Positions 29,519 to 43,516 of a stretch of 64,000 nt of DNA are shown here, one piece after another (position 1 is the stretch's first letter; each line of letters opens with the position of its first letter). The notes beneath the pieces were generated by a model. The model did no database searches. It was not told where the DNA came from and saw nothing but the letters and a program-made list of their open reading frames with translations. The stretch comes from Salmonella enterica subsp. diarizonae. GTDB lineage: Bacteria; Pseudomonadota; Gammaproteobacteria; Enterobacterales; Enterobacteriaceae. The DNA lies in NCBI RefSeq assembly GCF_008692785.1, contig NZ_VXJV01000004.1:62001-126000 (forward strand). The letters are read 5' to 3'. The position numbers were made by a program, and so were the translations under genes.

Positions 29519-31129
29519 TTATACCGTAAATCCTAACATCATCCCCGTATCTTCATGTTCTAACAGATGACAGTGCGCCATATAGGCATGTTCCTTCGGC
29601 GCGTCGTGATCGAACTTGACCAGCACTTCGCTGATACCGCCCTCAACGCGTACCGTATCCTTCCAGCCCGTTCTGTGCGCCGCTGGTGCTTTACCATTCT
29701 CTGACAAAATACGGAACTGTGTGCCGTGAATATGGAAAGGATGCAGCATCATATCGCCCACGCCGGAAATCACCCAACGTTCATGGCGGCCTTTCTGCGC
29801 CGCAAACATCGGTTTGTTCATATCGAATACCTGGCCGTTGATAAAGTTAGCGTTATGGAAGTCGAATTTGCCGCCGTGATTCATATTGCCCATCGCGCCA
29901 TGATTCATCCCGCTGTGATCCATGTTGCCATGATCCATCTCGCCATGCCCCATATTGCCGCCCTGCATATGCGCGTTCATGTTGTCATGATCCATGCCGC
30001 TCATCGCCTGAGCGCCATATTTCTTCATCAGCATTTGCATCCCCATCATATCAAGACGCGGGTCCATCGACAGTTTCAGGTTGCGCACCGTCAGCCCTTC
30101 CAGCGACGGCAACGCCGGCATCGTCGTCAACGTATCCGGCAATGTGCCGGAGGCGGTAATCCGCAGCGGCTGGATACGCATCACCGGATGCGGTTTATCA
30201 AACGGAGCGATCGCCATACCCATCTGGCTGACCGGTAGCGTCACCAGATCAAAGGCTTTCCCGTCGCTGATATCCACCAGCACTTCAAAACGCTCGCCCA
30301 TTAATAACGGCAACTCAGTGACTTTCACTGGTTCCGCCAGCAGACCGCCGTCGCTGGCGATCACATAAAGCGGGCGATTATCGCTGGCGGCAATATTCAG
30401 CGAACGTGCATTACAGCCATTCAGCAAGCGCAGGCGTAACCAGCCTTTCGGCGCGGAATGCTGCGGATAGATAGCGCCATTGGTCAGCAGCGTATCGCCA
30501 AACCAGCCGACGGCGGCGGTCATCATATCCAGTTGATAATCAATCTGGCCATCGGCGGAGAAGCGTTTGTCCTGAATGATCACCGGCACATCGTCGATGC
30601 CCCACTGTTTCGGCAGGCGCAATTTGCGAATATCGTCATCTTCAATCAGCACCAGTCCGGCAAGGCCCATCGCCACCTGGCGCCCGGTTTTGCCGTGTTT
30701 GTGCGGATGAATCCAGCAGGTCGCAGCGCGTTGTTGTGGCGTAAACGTTACCGTGCGGGTTCCGCCTGCGGGAATAATCCCTTGCGGGCCGCCGTCGACG
30801 ATGCCCGGAATTTCCAGACCATGCCAGTGAAGCGTCGTGTCTTCGGCCAGTTGGTTATGGATATCAACGGTCACGCTTTTTCCCTTGTGAAGCTGTACCG
30901 CTGGCCCCAGCAAATTACCGTTGTAGCCCCAGGTCGTCGCGTTCTTACCGGCGAATGTTGACTGGCCGGCTTTAACAATTAGCTGCATACGGTTGCTCGC
31001 ATCTGCCGTTAACAGGTCAGGAATAGGTAACGCGGGACGTTCAGCGGCAAAAGCGGCGCGGCTCCACAGCGGCAGCGCTGATGCAACCCCCAGCGCCACT
31101 GAATATTTTAAGAAATCACGGCGTAACAT
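29519..31129 (-). CDS. cueO: Multicopper oxidase CueO (cuprous oxidase, also CuiD)
   Basis: Periplasmic oxidase converting Cu(I) to less toxic Cu(II). The 536-aa precursor starts [14 protein letters not shown] with a twin-arginine signal. Copper-binding motifs are HWHG, HPHKHG, HPFHIHG and the C-terminal [14 protein letters not shown] Met/His-rich insertion (about residues 378-425, e.g. [15 protein letters not shown]) is longer than in E. coli CueO (516 aa) and suits Salmonella. The start at 31129 fits AAGGAA; further upstream codons run into the promoter. A CueR-type promoter lies directly upstream. Confidence 0.96.
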   Translation of the reverse strand: MLRRDFLKYSVALGVASALPLWSRAAFAAERPALPIPDLLTADASNRMQLIVKAGQSTFAGKNATTWGYNGNLLGPAVQLHKGKSVTVDIHNQLAEDTTLHWHGLEIPGIVDGGPQGIIPAGGTRTVTFTPQQRAATCWIHPHKHGKTGRQVAMGLAGLVLIEDDDIRKLRLPKQWGIDDVPVIIQDKRFSADGQIDYQLDMMTAAVGWFGDTLLTNGAIYPQHSAPKGWLRLRLLNGCNARSLNIAASDNRPLYVIASDGGLLAEPVKVTELPLLMGERFEVLVDISDGKAFDLVTLPVSQMGMAIAPFDKPHPVMRIQPLRITASGTLPDTLTTMPALPSLEGLTVRNLKLSMDPRLDMMGMQMLMKKYGAQAMSGMDHDNMNAHMQGGNMGHGEMDHGNMDHSGMNHGAMGNMNHGGKFDFHNANFINGQVFDMNKPMFAAQKGRHERWVISGVGDMMLHPFHIHGTQFRILSENGKAPAAHRTGWKDTVRVEGGISEVLVKFDHDAPKEHAYMAHCHLLEHEDTGMMLGFTV

Positions 31130-31163
31130 AATCATTTCCTTATAATGAACAGGCGGGTGTCTA

Positions 31164-31194
31164 AGCTTAGACCCTGCCCTAACGGGAAGGTCAA
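31164..31194 (-). promoter_or_regulatory. CueR-type promoter of cueO
   Basis: On the minus strand TTGACC (31194-31189) and TAAGCT (31169-31164) are separated by exactly 19 bp. The spacer carries the dyad ACCTTCC...GGCAGGGT, the hallmark of MerR/CueR-activated copper promoters. Confidence 0.8.
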
Positions 31195-31330
31195 GCCAGC
31201 AACACGTCTTTACCGTTCCTGACAGCAATACAACAAGAATGAAAACACCGCGGCCAATTCTAATAATAAAAGTCGTCGCTACGTCCGCAGTATGCTAACG
31301 TTGACTTTCCCTGATGCCGTGGTAGAAGCA

Positions 31331-31678
31331 ATGAAGACGTTTTTCAGACCCGTGTTGTTTGGCAGCCTGATGGCTTTATGCGCAAATAGCTATGCGCTTA
31401 CTGAATCCGAAGCTGAAGATATGGCCGATTTAACGGCGGTTTTCGTTTTTCTGAAAAATGACTGTGGTTACCAAAACTTACCTAACAGTCAGATTCGGCG
31501 TGCGCTGGTCTTTTTTGCCCAGCAAAATCAGTGGGACCTTAGTAACTACGATACCTTCGATATGAAATCGTTGGGCGAAGACAGCTACCGCGATCTTAGC
31601 GGCATCGGTATTCCGGTCGCTAAAAAATGCAAAGCTCTGGCCCGCGATTCCCTGAGCCTGTTAGCCTACGTTAAATAA
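31331..31678 (+). CDS. yacC: Small exported protein YacC (pilotin-like)
   Basis: A 115-aa protein with a signal peptide (MKTFFRPVLFGSLMALCANSYA) and a compact helical mature part with two cysteines (NDCGY and KKCKAL) that could pair. Almost identical to E. coli YacC, which resembles secretin pilotins of the PulS/OutS type. ATG 31331 is chosen because the signal peptide starts there; the frame is open further upstream. Confidence 0.9.
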   Translation: MKTFFRPVLFGSLMALCANSYALTESEAEDMADLTAVFVFLKNDCGYQNLPNSQIRRALVFFAQQNQWDLSNYDTFDMKSLGEDSYRDLSGIGIPVAKKCKALARDSLSLLAYVK

Positions 31679-31689
31679 TCCTCGCGCTT

Positions 31690-31818
31690 TATACTCTACA
31701 TAATCCAGATTACTGGAAGGCAGCGACGCAGTGAATCCCCAGGCGCTTACATCGGTAAGTGACTGGGGTGAGCGAGTCAAGCCAACGCACCTGAAATTTG
31801 AAGCATGGCGAGAATATA
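31690..31818. repeat. ERIC (intergenic repeat unit) element
   Basis: GAAGGCAGCGACGCAGTGAATCCCC, GCTTAC-N4-GTAAGTGACTGGGGTGAGCGA and CCAACGCACCTG-N8-GAAGCATGGCGAG match the ERIC core nearly in full. It lies between yacC and speE; ends are approximate. Confidence 0.88.
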
Positions 31819-31909
31819 TTGCTGAAATAATGACCGTGCATCCACGGTCATTGTTAGCTATGATGTTGCGCCCTTTTTTTACGGGTGTTAACAATGGAGG
31901 TATCAGCCA

Positions 31910-32770
31910 ATGGCCGAAAATACGATGTGGCATGAAACGCTACACGACCAGTTTGGTCAGTACTTTGCCGTAGACAACGTTCTGTATCATGAAAAAACCG
32001 ATCACCAGGATTTAATCATCTTTGAAAACGCCGCTTTTGGCCGCGTGATGGCACTGGACGGCGTGGTACAGACCACCGAACGCGACGAGTTTATTTATCA
32101 TGAAATGATGACGCACGTCCCGCTGCTGGCGCACGGTCATGCGAAACATGTCCTGATTATCGGCGGCGGCGACGGCGCAATGCTACGTGAAGTCACCCGG
32201 CATAAAAACGTCGAAACCATCACCATGGTGGAGATAGACGCTGGCGTAGTCTCGTTTTGCCGCCAGTATTTACCCAACCACAATGCCGGCAGCTACGACG
32301 ATCCGCGCTTTACGCTGGTGATCGACGACGGCGTGAATTTCGTCAATCAGACCCATCAGACCTTTGATGTGATCATTTCCGACTGTACCGATCCGATCGG
32401 CCCCGGCGAAAGCCTGTTTACCTCTGCCTTTTATGAAGGCTGTAAGCGTTGCCTGAATCCAGGCGGAATTTTTGTCGCCCAGAACGGCGTGTGCTTCCTG
32501 CAACAGGATGAAGCGCTCGACAGCCACCGCAAGCTGAGTCATTACTTCAGCGATGTCGGCTTCTACCAGGCGGCGATTCCGACCTATTACGGCGGCATCA
32601 TGACCTTCGCCTGGGCGACAGACAACGACGCCCTTCGTCACCTGTCGAGCGAAATTATTCAGGCACGTTTTCATGCCGCCGGCCTCAAATGTCGCTATTA
32701 CAACCCGGCGATTCATGCCGCTGCATTTGCGCTACCGCAATATCTACATGACGCACTGTCCGCACAGTGA
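31910..32770 (+). CDS. speE: Spermidine synthase
   Basis: Transfers an aminopropyl group from decarboxylated S-adenosylmethionine to putrescine. The 286-aa protein shows the cofactor-binding [14 protein letters not shown] loop, VEIDAGVV, and the [14 protein letters not shown] substrate gate. Nearly identical to E. coli SpeE. AGGAGG-like TGGAGG precedes ATG 31910. It is followed 20 bp later by speD, which supplies its cosubstrate, so the two form an operon. Confidence 0.97.
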
Positions 32771-32790
32771 CGCTAAGGAGGTGATAAAAA

Positions 32791-33585
32791 TTGAAAAAGC
32801 TGAAACTGCATGGCTTTAACAATCTGACGAAAAGCCTGAGTTTTTGTATTTACGATATCTGCTACGCCAAAACCGCAGAAGAGCGCGATGGCTATATCGC
32901 CTATATCGATGAACTCTATAACGCCAACCGACTGACCGAGATCCTGTCGGAGACCTGCTCCATTATCGGCGCGAACATCCTGAACATCGCCCGTCAGGAT
33001 TATGAACCCCAGGGCGCCAGCGTCACGATTCTGGTGAGCGAAGAGCCGATCGACCCGAAGCTTATCGACCAAACCGAACATCCCGGCCCGCTACCGGAAA
33101 CCGTGGTGGCGCACCTCGATAAGAGTCATATCTGTGTGCATACCTATCCGGAAAGCCATCCGGAAGGCGGGCTTTGCACCTTCCGCGCCGACATAGAAGT
33201 GTCAACCTGCGGCGTGATTTCACCGCTGAAAGCGCTCAATTATCTGATCCACCAACTAGAGTCCGATATTGTCACCATCGATTACCGCGTGCGCGGCTTT
33301 ACGCGCGACGTCAACGGTATGAAGCACTTTATCGATCATGAGATCAATTCCATTCAGAATTTTATGTCGGAAGATATGAAATCGCTGTATGACATGGTGG
33401 ATGTGAACGTGTATCAGGAAAATATTTTCCATACCAAGATGCTGCTTAAGGAGTTCGATCTTAAGCACTACATGTTTCACACCAAACCGGAAGATCTTAC
33501 TGAAACCGAACGCCAGGAGATCACCGCCGCGCTGTGGAAAGAGATGCGCGAGATTTACTACGGCCGCAATATTCCAGCCGTGTAA
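32791..33585 (+). CDS. speD: S-adenosylmethionine decarboxylase proenzyme, TTG start
   Basis: A 264-aa proenzyme that cleaves itself at Lys111-Ser112 ([13 protein letters not shown]) to make the pyruvoyl cofactor, then decarboxylates SAM for spermidine synthesis. TTG 32791 follows AGGAGGTGA and gives [10 protein letters not shown], the E. coli start and length. Cotranscribed with speE; a strong terminator follows. Confidence 0.97.
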   Translation: MKKLKLHGFNNLTKSLSFCIYDICYAKTAEERDGYIAYIDELYNANRLTEILSETCSIIGANILNIARQDYEPQGASVTILVSEEPIDPKLIDQTEHPGPLPETVVAHLDKSHICVHTYPESHPEGGLCTFRADIEVSTCGVISPLKALNYLIHQLESDIVTIDYRVRGFTRDVNGMKHFIDHEINSIQNFMSEDMKSLYDMVDVNVYQENIFHTKMLLKEFDLKHYMFHTKPEDLTETERQEITAALWKEMREIYYGRNIPAV

Positions 33586-33591
33586 ATTGAT

Positions 33592-33617
33592 ACCGGAGCA
33601 AGGAAGCTCCGGTTTTT
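33592..33617 (+). terminator. Terminator after speD
   Basis: ACCGGAGC and GCTCCGGT form a perfect 8-bp stem with a 6-nt loop, followed by a T run. Confidence 0.9.
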
Positions 33618-33640
33618 GCTGCAAAAGCCCAAAAATAGAG

Positions 33641-34252
33641 TCAGGGTCCGATTTTTAAATCACGATAATAATATTCCTTATCCCGCTGCGTAATTTTACG
33701 TAGTACACGACAGGGAACCCCAGCGGCGACCACATCTGGCGGAATATCTTTTGTTACGACGCTACCGGCACCAATTACCGAATTATCACCAATCGTTACG
33801 CCGGGATTAATCACGACCTGGCTGCCAATCCATACATTATTGCCAATCGTCACGGGAAAAGAGAACATTTCGCCCTGCATGCGCAGAGAAAAATGGACTG
33901 GATGCCCGGTGACGGAAATCGTGACGTTAGGCGCAACCATCACATTATTTCCTATCGTAACCGTATAGTCATCGACAATAGTTAAATTAAAATTGGCGTA
34001 AAAGTTGTCACCAATATAAATATTCTTGCCATAAGAAAAAGAGATCGGCGGCTCTATCCACGCATTTCTCCCAATTTTACCAAACATCTGAGCAATTAAT
34101 TCTCTACGTTTGTTCTCTTCTGAAGGACGCGTATGATTATAATCATACATAAGCTCTTTACCACGTAGTCGCTCTTCGGGAAGTCCTTCTGTTAAGTCAG
34201 TAAACAACATGCCCTTTTTTATTTTTTCTCTCATTGATAACATCATTCCCAC
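33641..34252 (-). CDS. lacA: Galactoside O-acetyltransferase
   Basis: A 203-aa left-handed beta-helix acetyltransferase of the lac operon. Hexapeptide repeats (IGNNVMVAPNVTISV, IGNNVWIGSQVVINPGV, IGDNSVIGAGSVV) and the catalytic histidine region TGHPVH are present. It is the third structural gene, starting 11 bp after lacY. Acetyl-CoA-dependent acetylation of thiogalactosides is known for the family; its benefit to the cell is still debated. Confidence 0.94.
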   Translation of the reverse strand: MGMMLSMREKIKKGMLFTDLTEGLPEERLRGKELMYDYNHTRPSEENKRRELIAQMFGKIGRNAWIEPPISFSYGKNIYIGDNFYANFNLTIVDDYTVTIGNNVMVAPNVTISVTGHPVHFSLRMQGEMFSFPVTIGNNVWIGSQVVINPGVTIGDNSVIGAGSVVTKDIPPDVVAAGVPCRVLRKITQRDKEYYYRDLKIGP

Positions 34253-34263
34253 CTCCGCGCGAA

Positions 34264-35519
34264 TCAGCTTGCGCTCTTCTGTTGTGAGACTCGCATCACT
34301 GCCAGCGGCCCTGCTCCGCTTAACGTTGCGGCTGAAATAAGCGTAAAGACCAGTGCAATCAGCCCCAGCACCAGATAAGCGCCCTGGAAACCAATTTTTT
34401 CATACATATTCCCGGCCAGTACGGACATAAAAATCATTGCCAGTTGTTTAAAAAAGCAGAAGCAGACCAGGTAGATAGTGGCGGAGAAACGCACCTCAAA
34501 CTGGCTGGTGATATATTTGAAACATCCCACAATCAGGAAAGGGATCTCGAACATATGCAAGGTCTTAAGAATAACCACTTCCCCCGCCGTAGTCGCAAAA
34601 GAGGAACCGATAATGCGCACAGACATAATTATTCCCGCCATCAATAGAGCATTTTTACCGCCAATGCGATTTACGATAAACGGGGCAAAAAACATAATAC
34701 AGGCATTAAGCAACTCCCCCATTGTCGTGACATAGCCGAATACGCGTGTTCCCTGTTCTCCTGACGCAAAGAACGAGGTAAAGAAGTTGGCAAATTGCTG
34801 GTCAAAAACATCATAGGTACAAGAGACGCCCACCACATATAGCGACAGGAACCATAGTTTAGGCTGTTTAAACAGTTCCAGCGCCAGCTTCAGGCTAAAC
34901 GGCGATGAATTGGCCCCTACCGCATCCGCGACTACGGCTGATGAGCCAGAATCGGTACGAGAGAAAAAGAGCAACAGCGCGAGGATCACCGCACACCCTG
35001 ACCCCAGCCAGAAAACAAACTCATTATTAATGGTAAACATCACGCCAACAATGGAGGCGCAAAGCGCCCAGCCCACACAGCCGAACATACGCGCACGGCC
35101 AAATTCAAAATGACTTCGTCGACTCGCTTTTTCGATATAGGCTTCAATCGCCGGGGCGCCAGCATTGTAGATAAATCCGAGATAAATCCCACCGACAATG
35201 GAGCCCAGTAGAATATTAAAATGTAACAGCGGCCCAAAAACATAAATAAAGAACGGGGCAAACATCACCAGCATGCCAGTAATAATCCACAGTAAATTTT
35301 TACGCAAACCGAGTTTATCGGACATCAGCCCGAAAACAGGCTGGAAAAGCAGCGAAAAGAGAGAGATACAGGCAAAAATAATTCCGGTATCCCCTTTACT
35401 GATATGATTAATATCATGTAACCAGATCGGAAAAAAGGGAAAATAAGCGCCCATAATGAAAAAATAGAAAAAAAGAAAAAGCCGAACATCCAGAAATTTG
35501 TATTCTTCAGGTAATACAT
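34264..35519 (-). pseudogene. lacY: Lactose permease LacY with a one-base frameshift near codon 17
   Basis: The lactose/H+ symporter. From ATG 35519, which has AAGGA upstream, the sequence reads [17 protein letters not shown] like E. coli LacY, then leaves frame at a T7 tract (A7 on the plus strand, 35468-35474). Adding one T would restore [14 protein letters not shown] and the complete 12-helix protein with E126, R144, R302, H322 and E325 contexts intact (e.g. FGRAR, KTLHMFE). An ATG at 35535 in the second frame gives an alternative N-terminus ([13 protein letters not shown]) but has no ribosome site. It may be inactive, phase-variable at the tract, or a sequencing error; all other residues look functional. 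Confidence 0.85.
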
Positions 35520-35572
35520 ATGGATTTCCTTGCATTAAAAATGGGCAGGATCAATCTGCCCAATGAGGTATT

Positions 35573-38760
<3,188 letters not shown>

Positions 38761-38805
38761 CTAATTCGTTATTAGCACGATAAGCCAGCAAATACAGAGC
38801 ACACT

Positions 38806-39879
38806 TTACGACAAGCGTGAAACCTGCCGCGCCAACTGCATTAACGCTTCCGCCAACGCTTGAGGCGAGGCGCGATCGGTTTGCGGCGCGCATACGGTTT
38901 TGCGTTCAATCAACGTGACGGGCAACAGTTGACTCTGCGAAACCGAGCCGCCTGCGGCAATCTGTAAAATACGATCGACACTCCCCCGCCCCAGTTGAGC
39001 GAAATCTTGTCTGATTGTCGTCAATGGCGGAATATAGCAGGAACTGTCTTCCGTATCGTCATAGCCAATAAGGGAGATATCTGTCGCCACGCGCAGGCCG
39101 GATTCGGTAATGGCGCGCATGACTCCTAACGCCATCTGGTCATTAGCGACCAACATCGCCGTTGGGATAACCCCGCTGTTCAGCATCTGTTGCGTTTGCT
39201 GGAAACCGGACATCGCGCTCCAGTCGCCCTCAAGTACAGCAACGGGGGTAATCTGGCGATGTTGAAGGTGCTTACGCCAGTCCGCAAGCCGCAGGCGTGC
39301 GGAGACGGATGACGCCGGACCAGCCAGCAACGCGATGCGCTGATGCCCATGCGCCACCAGATGCTCAACGCCCAGCTTCGCCCCCTCATCGTGGGAAAAA
39401 ACAATACTGTTGACTGGGGTCTGTTCAGAAACGTCCAGAAAAAGTACCGGTACGTTACCCGCTGCGGAGACCACCTCCAGCGCCGCGTCTTCTTCCAGAG
39501 GAAAGTTAATAATAATCCCGGTAACACGCCGCGCCAGTAGATTGTGAACTGCGATTTTACACGCTTCTACGCCATTGCGCTCCACCATCGCAATCACCAC
39601 GCTGGCTCCCGACTGGTCGGCGCGAGATTTAATGGCGGCGACAATCTGCGACGGCGCGTGCAGCGCCAGATTAGTGGTCGCCACGCCGATGAGCGGAACG
39701 TGTTTCCCCGCCAACTGCTGCGCCGCATGGTTGGGGATGTAATTGAGTTCCGCCATCGCGGCTTCCACTTTCGCGCGTGTTTTCGCCGAAACGTGGCTAG
39801 CCTGATTCACCACACGAGAAACCGTCTGATAGGAAACACCGGCATGATTTGCAACGTCGTAGAGCGTGACTGGCTTCAC
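38806..39879 (-). CDS. lacI: Lactose operon repressor
   Basis: A 357-aa LacI-family repressor. GTG 39879 starts MKPVTLYDVANHAGVSYQTV, with the E. coli-identical recognition helix (SYQTVSRVVNQ), the hinge (NHAAQQLAGK) and a periplasmic-binding-like core; the C-terminus retains the leucine-rich tetramerisation segment (LMQLARQVSRL) but lacks the last few E. coli residues. The ribosome site is CAGGG, as in E. coli lacI. The near-identical DNA-binding helix agrees with the O1-like operator found beside lacZ. Confidence 0.96.
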   Translation of the reverse strand: MKPVTLYDVANHAGVSYQTVSRVVNQASHVSAKTRAKVEAAMAELNYIPNHAAQQLAGKHVPLIGVATTNLALHAPSQIVAAIKSRADQSGASVVIAMVERNGVEACKIAVHNLLARRVTGIIINFPLEEDAALEVVSAAGNVPVLFLDVSEQTPVNSIVFSHDEGAKLGVEHLVAHGHQRIALLAGPASSVSARLRLADWRKHLQHRQITPVAVLEGDWSAMSGFQQTQQMLNSGVIPTAMLVANDQMALGVMRAITESGLRVATDISLIGYDDTEDSSCYIPPLTTIRQDFAQLGRGSVDRILQIAAGGSVSQSQLLPVTLIERKTVCAPQTDRASPQALAEALMQLARQVSRLS

Positions 39880-39977
39880 ATTCAATACCCTGAATTCATT
39901 TATCCTGGCGCTATCATGCCACACCCTTCAGGGCTTTTCCTCCACGAGGAAAAGCCCCCACCTGTCGTGGTCAACGC

Positions 39978-40340
39978 TTATTTCTGCTGCATAAAATTGC
40001 GATACGCGGCGACGACCCGCAGAAAATCCTCCACGCCGCACAGGGATAAACTCTCTTCATCGTAATAACTCATCCCCTCTTCCATCTCATCGCCGGAAAA
40101 ATCCAACTGATTGGCGCGAATCATCACCTCTTCGCCGTCCATCCAGATCGTGTATTCATGCCCTGCTCGTTGCCAGGAACGTTCGCTACCTTTGACCGTA
40201 CGCGCGGCTTGCTCTACTTCATCCAGTAGGGCCAGGTTCTCTTTTACCTCTTCATTAAACCAGTGGCCGACCACTTCGTGCCCCATTGACATACGTACCA
40301 AAACCCGTCCGGTCACATCGCGCAGAAATTCGTAATCCAT
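39978..40340 (-). CDS. yacL: YacL family protein of unknown function
   Basis: A 120-aa acidic cytoplasmic protein (UPF0231) matching E. coli YacL over its full length ([22 protein letters not shown]). The start at 40340 is chosen for that match; the frame runs open for another 186 bp upstream through a REP element. No function is known. Located between lacI and acnB. Confidence 0.9.
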   Translation of the reverse strand: MDYEFLRDVTGRVLVRMSMGHEVVGHWFNEEVKENLALLDEVEQAARTVKGSERSWQRAGHEYTIWMDGEEVMIRANQLDFSGDEMEEGMSYYDEESLSLCGVEDFLRVVAAYRNFMQQK

Positions 40341-40445
40341 AATGTGTTCCTCTGCAAAGCCCTTACAGTCATTATCGCAGCACCGGAGAAGAAAAAAAGC
40401 GGGAGCAGCAGGCGGAATGAAAATAAAAACCCACCGCAGTTGCGA

Positions 40446-40525
40446 TGGGTTTTGTAGGCCCGGTAAGCGTAGCCGCCACCGGGTAATAAGAGGCGTAGGC
40501 CTGGTAAGCCTGACGCCATCGGGCA
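40446..40525. repeat. REP/BIME element between acnB and yacL
   Basis: GTAGGCCCGGTAAGCGTAGCCGCC and GTAGGCCTGGTAAGCCTGACGCC are REP-like units in the acnB 3' region. Confidence 0.8.
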
Positions 40526-40527
40526 AA

Positions 40528-43125
40528 TTACACCGCGGTCTGGAAAATCACGCCGTCGGCTTTCTCGGTATACTGGGAAAGCTGGTCGAAGTTCAGATAA
40601 CGGTAGGTATCCACAGCGGTTTTATCTACCTGCGCCACGAAGGTCTGGTACTCTTCCGGCGTCGGTAGCTTACCAATCAGCGCCGCCACCGCCGCCAGCT
40701 CCGCAGAGGCCAGGAAGACGTTCGCGCCCGTCCCTAAACGGTTCGGGAAGTTACGGGTTGAGGTAGAGACCACCGTCGCCCCGTCCGCCACGCGCGCCTG
40801 GTTGCCCATGCACAGCGAACATCCCGGAATTTCGATACGCGCACCGCTCTTACCGAAGACGCTGTAGTAGCCCTCTTCCGTGAGCTGCGCGGCGTCCATA
40901 CGGGTTGGCGGCGCTACCCACAGGCGGGTCGGCAACTGGCCTTTATGGTTATCCAGCAGCTTACCAGCCGCACGGAAGTGGCCGATATTGGTCATGCAGG
41001 AACCAATGAAGACTTCGTCGATCTTCTCACCCTGCACGTCAGACAGCAGACGCGCGTCGTCCGGATCGTTCGGCGCGCACAGGATTGGTTCTTTGATATC
41101 CGCCAGATCGATGTCGATCACCGCCGCATATTCCGCATCGGCATCGGCTTCCAGCAGTTGCGGGTCCGCCAGCCATTTTTCCATCCCCTGAATACGACGT
41201 TCCAACGTACGACGATCGCCGTAGCCTTCCGCGATCATCCATTTCAGCAGGACGATGTTGGAGGTCAGGTATTCGATGATAGGCTCTTTGTTCAGCTTGA
41301 TAGTACAACCCGCAGCGGAACGCTCGGCAGAAGCATCGGTCAGCTCAAACGCCTGCTCGACTTTCAGATCCGGCAGACCTTCAATTTCCAGAATGCGGCC
41401 GGAGAAGATGTTTTTCTTGCCTTTCTTCTCAACGGTCAGCAGTCCCTGTTTGATGGCGTACAGCGGAATGGCGTGGACCAGATCGCGCAGGGTAATACCC
41501 GGCTGCATTTTGCCTTTAAAGCGTACCAGTACCGATTCCGGCATATCCAGCGGCATAACGCCAGTCGCCGCGGCAAACGCCACCAGGCCTGAGCCCGCCG
41601 GGAAGGAGATGCCGATCGGGAAGCGGGTATGGGAGTCGCCGCCGGTACCTACGGTATCCGGCAGCAGCATACGGTTCAGCCAGGAGTGGATCACGCCGTC
41701 GCCCGGACGCAGCGACACGCCGCCGCGGTTCATAATGAAATCCGGCAAGGTATGGTGCGTGGTGACGTCAACCGGCTTAGGATAGGCTGCGGTGTGACAG
41801 AACGACTGCATGACCAGATCGGCGGAGAATCCCAGACAGGCCAGGTCTTTCAGCTCATCGCGGGTCATCGGGCCGGTAGTATCCTGAGAACCGACAGAGG
41901 TCATTTTCGGCTCGCAGTACGCGCCCGGACGAACCCCGGCGACGCCGCAGGCGCGACCGACCATTTTCTGCGCCAACGAGAAGCCGCGGCTGCTTTCCGC
42001 CACGTCTTTCGCCTGACGGAATACCTCGCTGTGCGGTAGCCCCAGCGCTTCACGCGCTTTGGTGGTCAGGCCGCGACCAATGATCAACGGGATACGGCCA
42101 CCGGCACGTACCTCATCAATCAGCACGTCGGTTTTCAGTTCGAAATTCGCCAGTAGCTCGCCGGTTTCGTGGTTACGCACTTCGCCTTTATACGGGTAAA
42201 CGTCAATCACATCGCCCATGTTCAGTCTGGAGACATCCACTTCAACAGGCAGCGCGCCGGCATCTTCCATGGTATTAAAGAAGATTGGCGCGATTTTGCC
42301 GCCGAGGCAAAGACCGCCGCCGCGTTTGTTCGGCACAAACGGAATATCGTCGCCCATAAACCACAGCACGGAGTTAGTGGCAGATTTACGAGAAGAACCG
42401 GTACCCACCACATCGCCAACATAAGCCAGCGGGAAGCCTTTTTTCGCTAATGCTTCAATCTGTTTGATGGGACCAACAACGCCTGGCTGATCCGGCTCAA
42501 TGCCTTCGCGGGCGTTTTTCAACATCGCCTGAGCATGTAACGGGATATCCGGGCGCGACCACGCATCCGGCGCCGGAGAGAGATCATCGGTGTTAGTTTC
42601 ACCGGTCACTTTGAAGACGGTAACGGTGATTTTTTCCGCCAGCGGCGGACGGCTCAGGAACCATTCGGCGTCGGCCCAGGATTGCATCACCTGCTTCGCA
42701 TAGTCGTTGCCCGCTTTGGCTTTTTCTTCAACATCGTAGAAGTTATCGAACATCAGCAGGGTGTGAGACAGCGCTTTCGCCGCGCCTGGCGCCAGTTTAG
42801 CGTCGTCCAGCGCATCAATCAGCGGGTGAATGTTGTAACCACCCTGCATGGTGCCGAGCAGTTCGATAGCTTTCTCAGGGGCGATTAACGGAGACGTAGT
42901 TTCGCCTTTCGCGACGGCGGCAAGGAAGCCGGCTTTAACATAGGCGGCTTCATCGACGCCAGGGGGAACACGGTGGGTTAACAGGTCTAACAGGAACTCT
43001 TCTTCGCCCGCGGGCGGGTTTTTCAGCAGCTCGACAAGCGCGGCCATTTGGGTTGCATCTAAAGGTTTGGGCACAATCCCCTCGGCGGCACGTTCAGCTA
43101 CGTGCTTACGGTATTCTTCTAGCAC
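40528..43125 (-). CDS. acnB: Aconitate hydratase B
   Basis: An 865-aa TCA-cycle [4Fe-4S] enzyme isomerising citrate and isocitrate. The N-terminal HEAT-like and swivelling domains are followed by the catalytic domains. Cluster cysteines are in [10 protein letters not shown] and [10 protein letters not shown], and active-site [10 protein letters not shown] is present. The start is GTG 43125 ([16 protein letters not shown]) behind GAGGAGAA, giving the E. coli length; upstream in-frame ATGs extend into the leader. The protein is very close to E. coli AcnB. Confidence 0.97.
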   Translation of the reverse strand: MLEEYRKHVAERAAEGIVPKPLDATQMAALVELLKNPPAGEEEFLLDLLTHRVPPGVDEAAYVKAGFLAAVAKGETTSPLIAPEKAIELLGTMQGGYNIHPLIDALDDAKLAPGAAKALSHTLLMFDNFYDVEEKAKAGNDYAKQVMQSWADAEWFLSRPPLAEKITVTVFKVTGETNTDDLSPAPDAWSRPDIPLHAQAMLKNAREGIEPDQPGVVGPIKQIEALAKKGFPLAYVGDVVGTGSSRKSATNSVLWFMGDDIPFVPNKRGGGLCLGGKIAPIFFNTMEDAGALPVEVDVSRLNMGDVIDVYPYKGEVRNHETGELLANFELKTDVLIDEVRAGGRIPLIIGRGLTTKAREALGLPHSEVFRQAKDVAESSRGFSLAQKMVGRACGVAGVRPGAYCEPKMTSVGSQDTTGPMTRDELKDLACLGFSADLVMQSFCHTAAYPKPVDVTTHHTLPDFIMNRGGVSLRPGDGVIHSWLNRMLLPDTVGTGGDSHTRFPIGISFPAGSGLVAFAAATGVMPLDMPESVLVRFKGKMQPGITLRDLVHAIPLYAIKQGLLTVEKKGKKNIFSGRILEIEGLPDLKVEQAFELTDASAERSAAGCTIKLNKEPIIEYLTSNIVLLKWMIAEGYGDRRTLERRIQGMEKWLADPQLLEADADAEYAAVIDIDLADIKEPILCAPNDPDDARLLSDVQGEKIDEVFIGSCMTNIGHFRAAGKLLDNHKGQLPTRLWVAPPTRMDAAQLTEEGYYSVFGKSGARIEIPGCSLCMGNQARVADGATVVSTSTRNFPNRLGTGANVFLASAELAAVAALIGKLPTPEEYQTFVAQVDKTAVDTYRYLNFDQLSQYTEKADGVIFQTAV

Positions 43126-43516
43126 GACGGTTCTCCTCGCTCTCATTGTCATAGTGCGGCATACGCTTTGTGTATGGGCGATTCTCTTCACGCTCCTGTG
43201 AGACAGCAGTTAGTAGGGTAAATGCCCGGGTACCGCAACGGGCAGAATAGCAGGATTTTAGTAGGGTGTTAATCTGTTTACAAAAAAGCAACATAAAAAA
43301 GTGGCTGAATCGTTAAGGATGGTCTAACGCTCTGCTGAGGCGGGAGCTGCTACCGTAAATGCTTACCTCATTTCGTGCTTTGATCATCACGTAACGTTAC
43401 CGATCCCAACATTAGTTAAAAATTAAACTATCGTCCCTTTATACTCACGCAAAACTGCACCCCGTCGGCAGCAGGCATAATGACCATAGCGATTCCCTGG
43501 AATCGGGAGAGACAAA
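43126..43516. other. Divergent acnB-yacH intergenic region
   Basis: About 390 bp without a gene. It must hold the acnB promoter and leader (minus strand) and the yacH promoter (plus strand). A TATACT at 43439 is a possible -10 for yacH, with a poor -35. No repeat element was seen. Confidence 0.4.

Noticed and set aside
34264-35535. Intact LacY variant starting at ATG 35535
   Set aside because: That ATG has no ribosome site and its first 20 codons do not match LacY, whereas ATG 35519 has both; treated as a frameshift, though low-level use of 35535 is possible.
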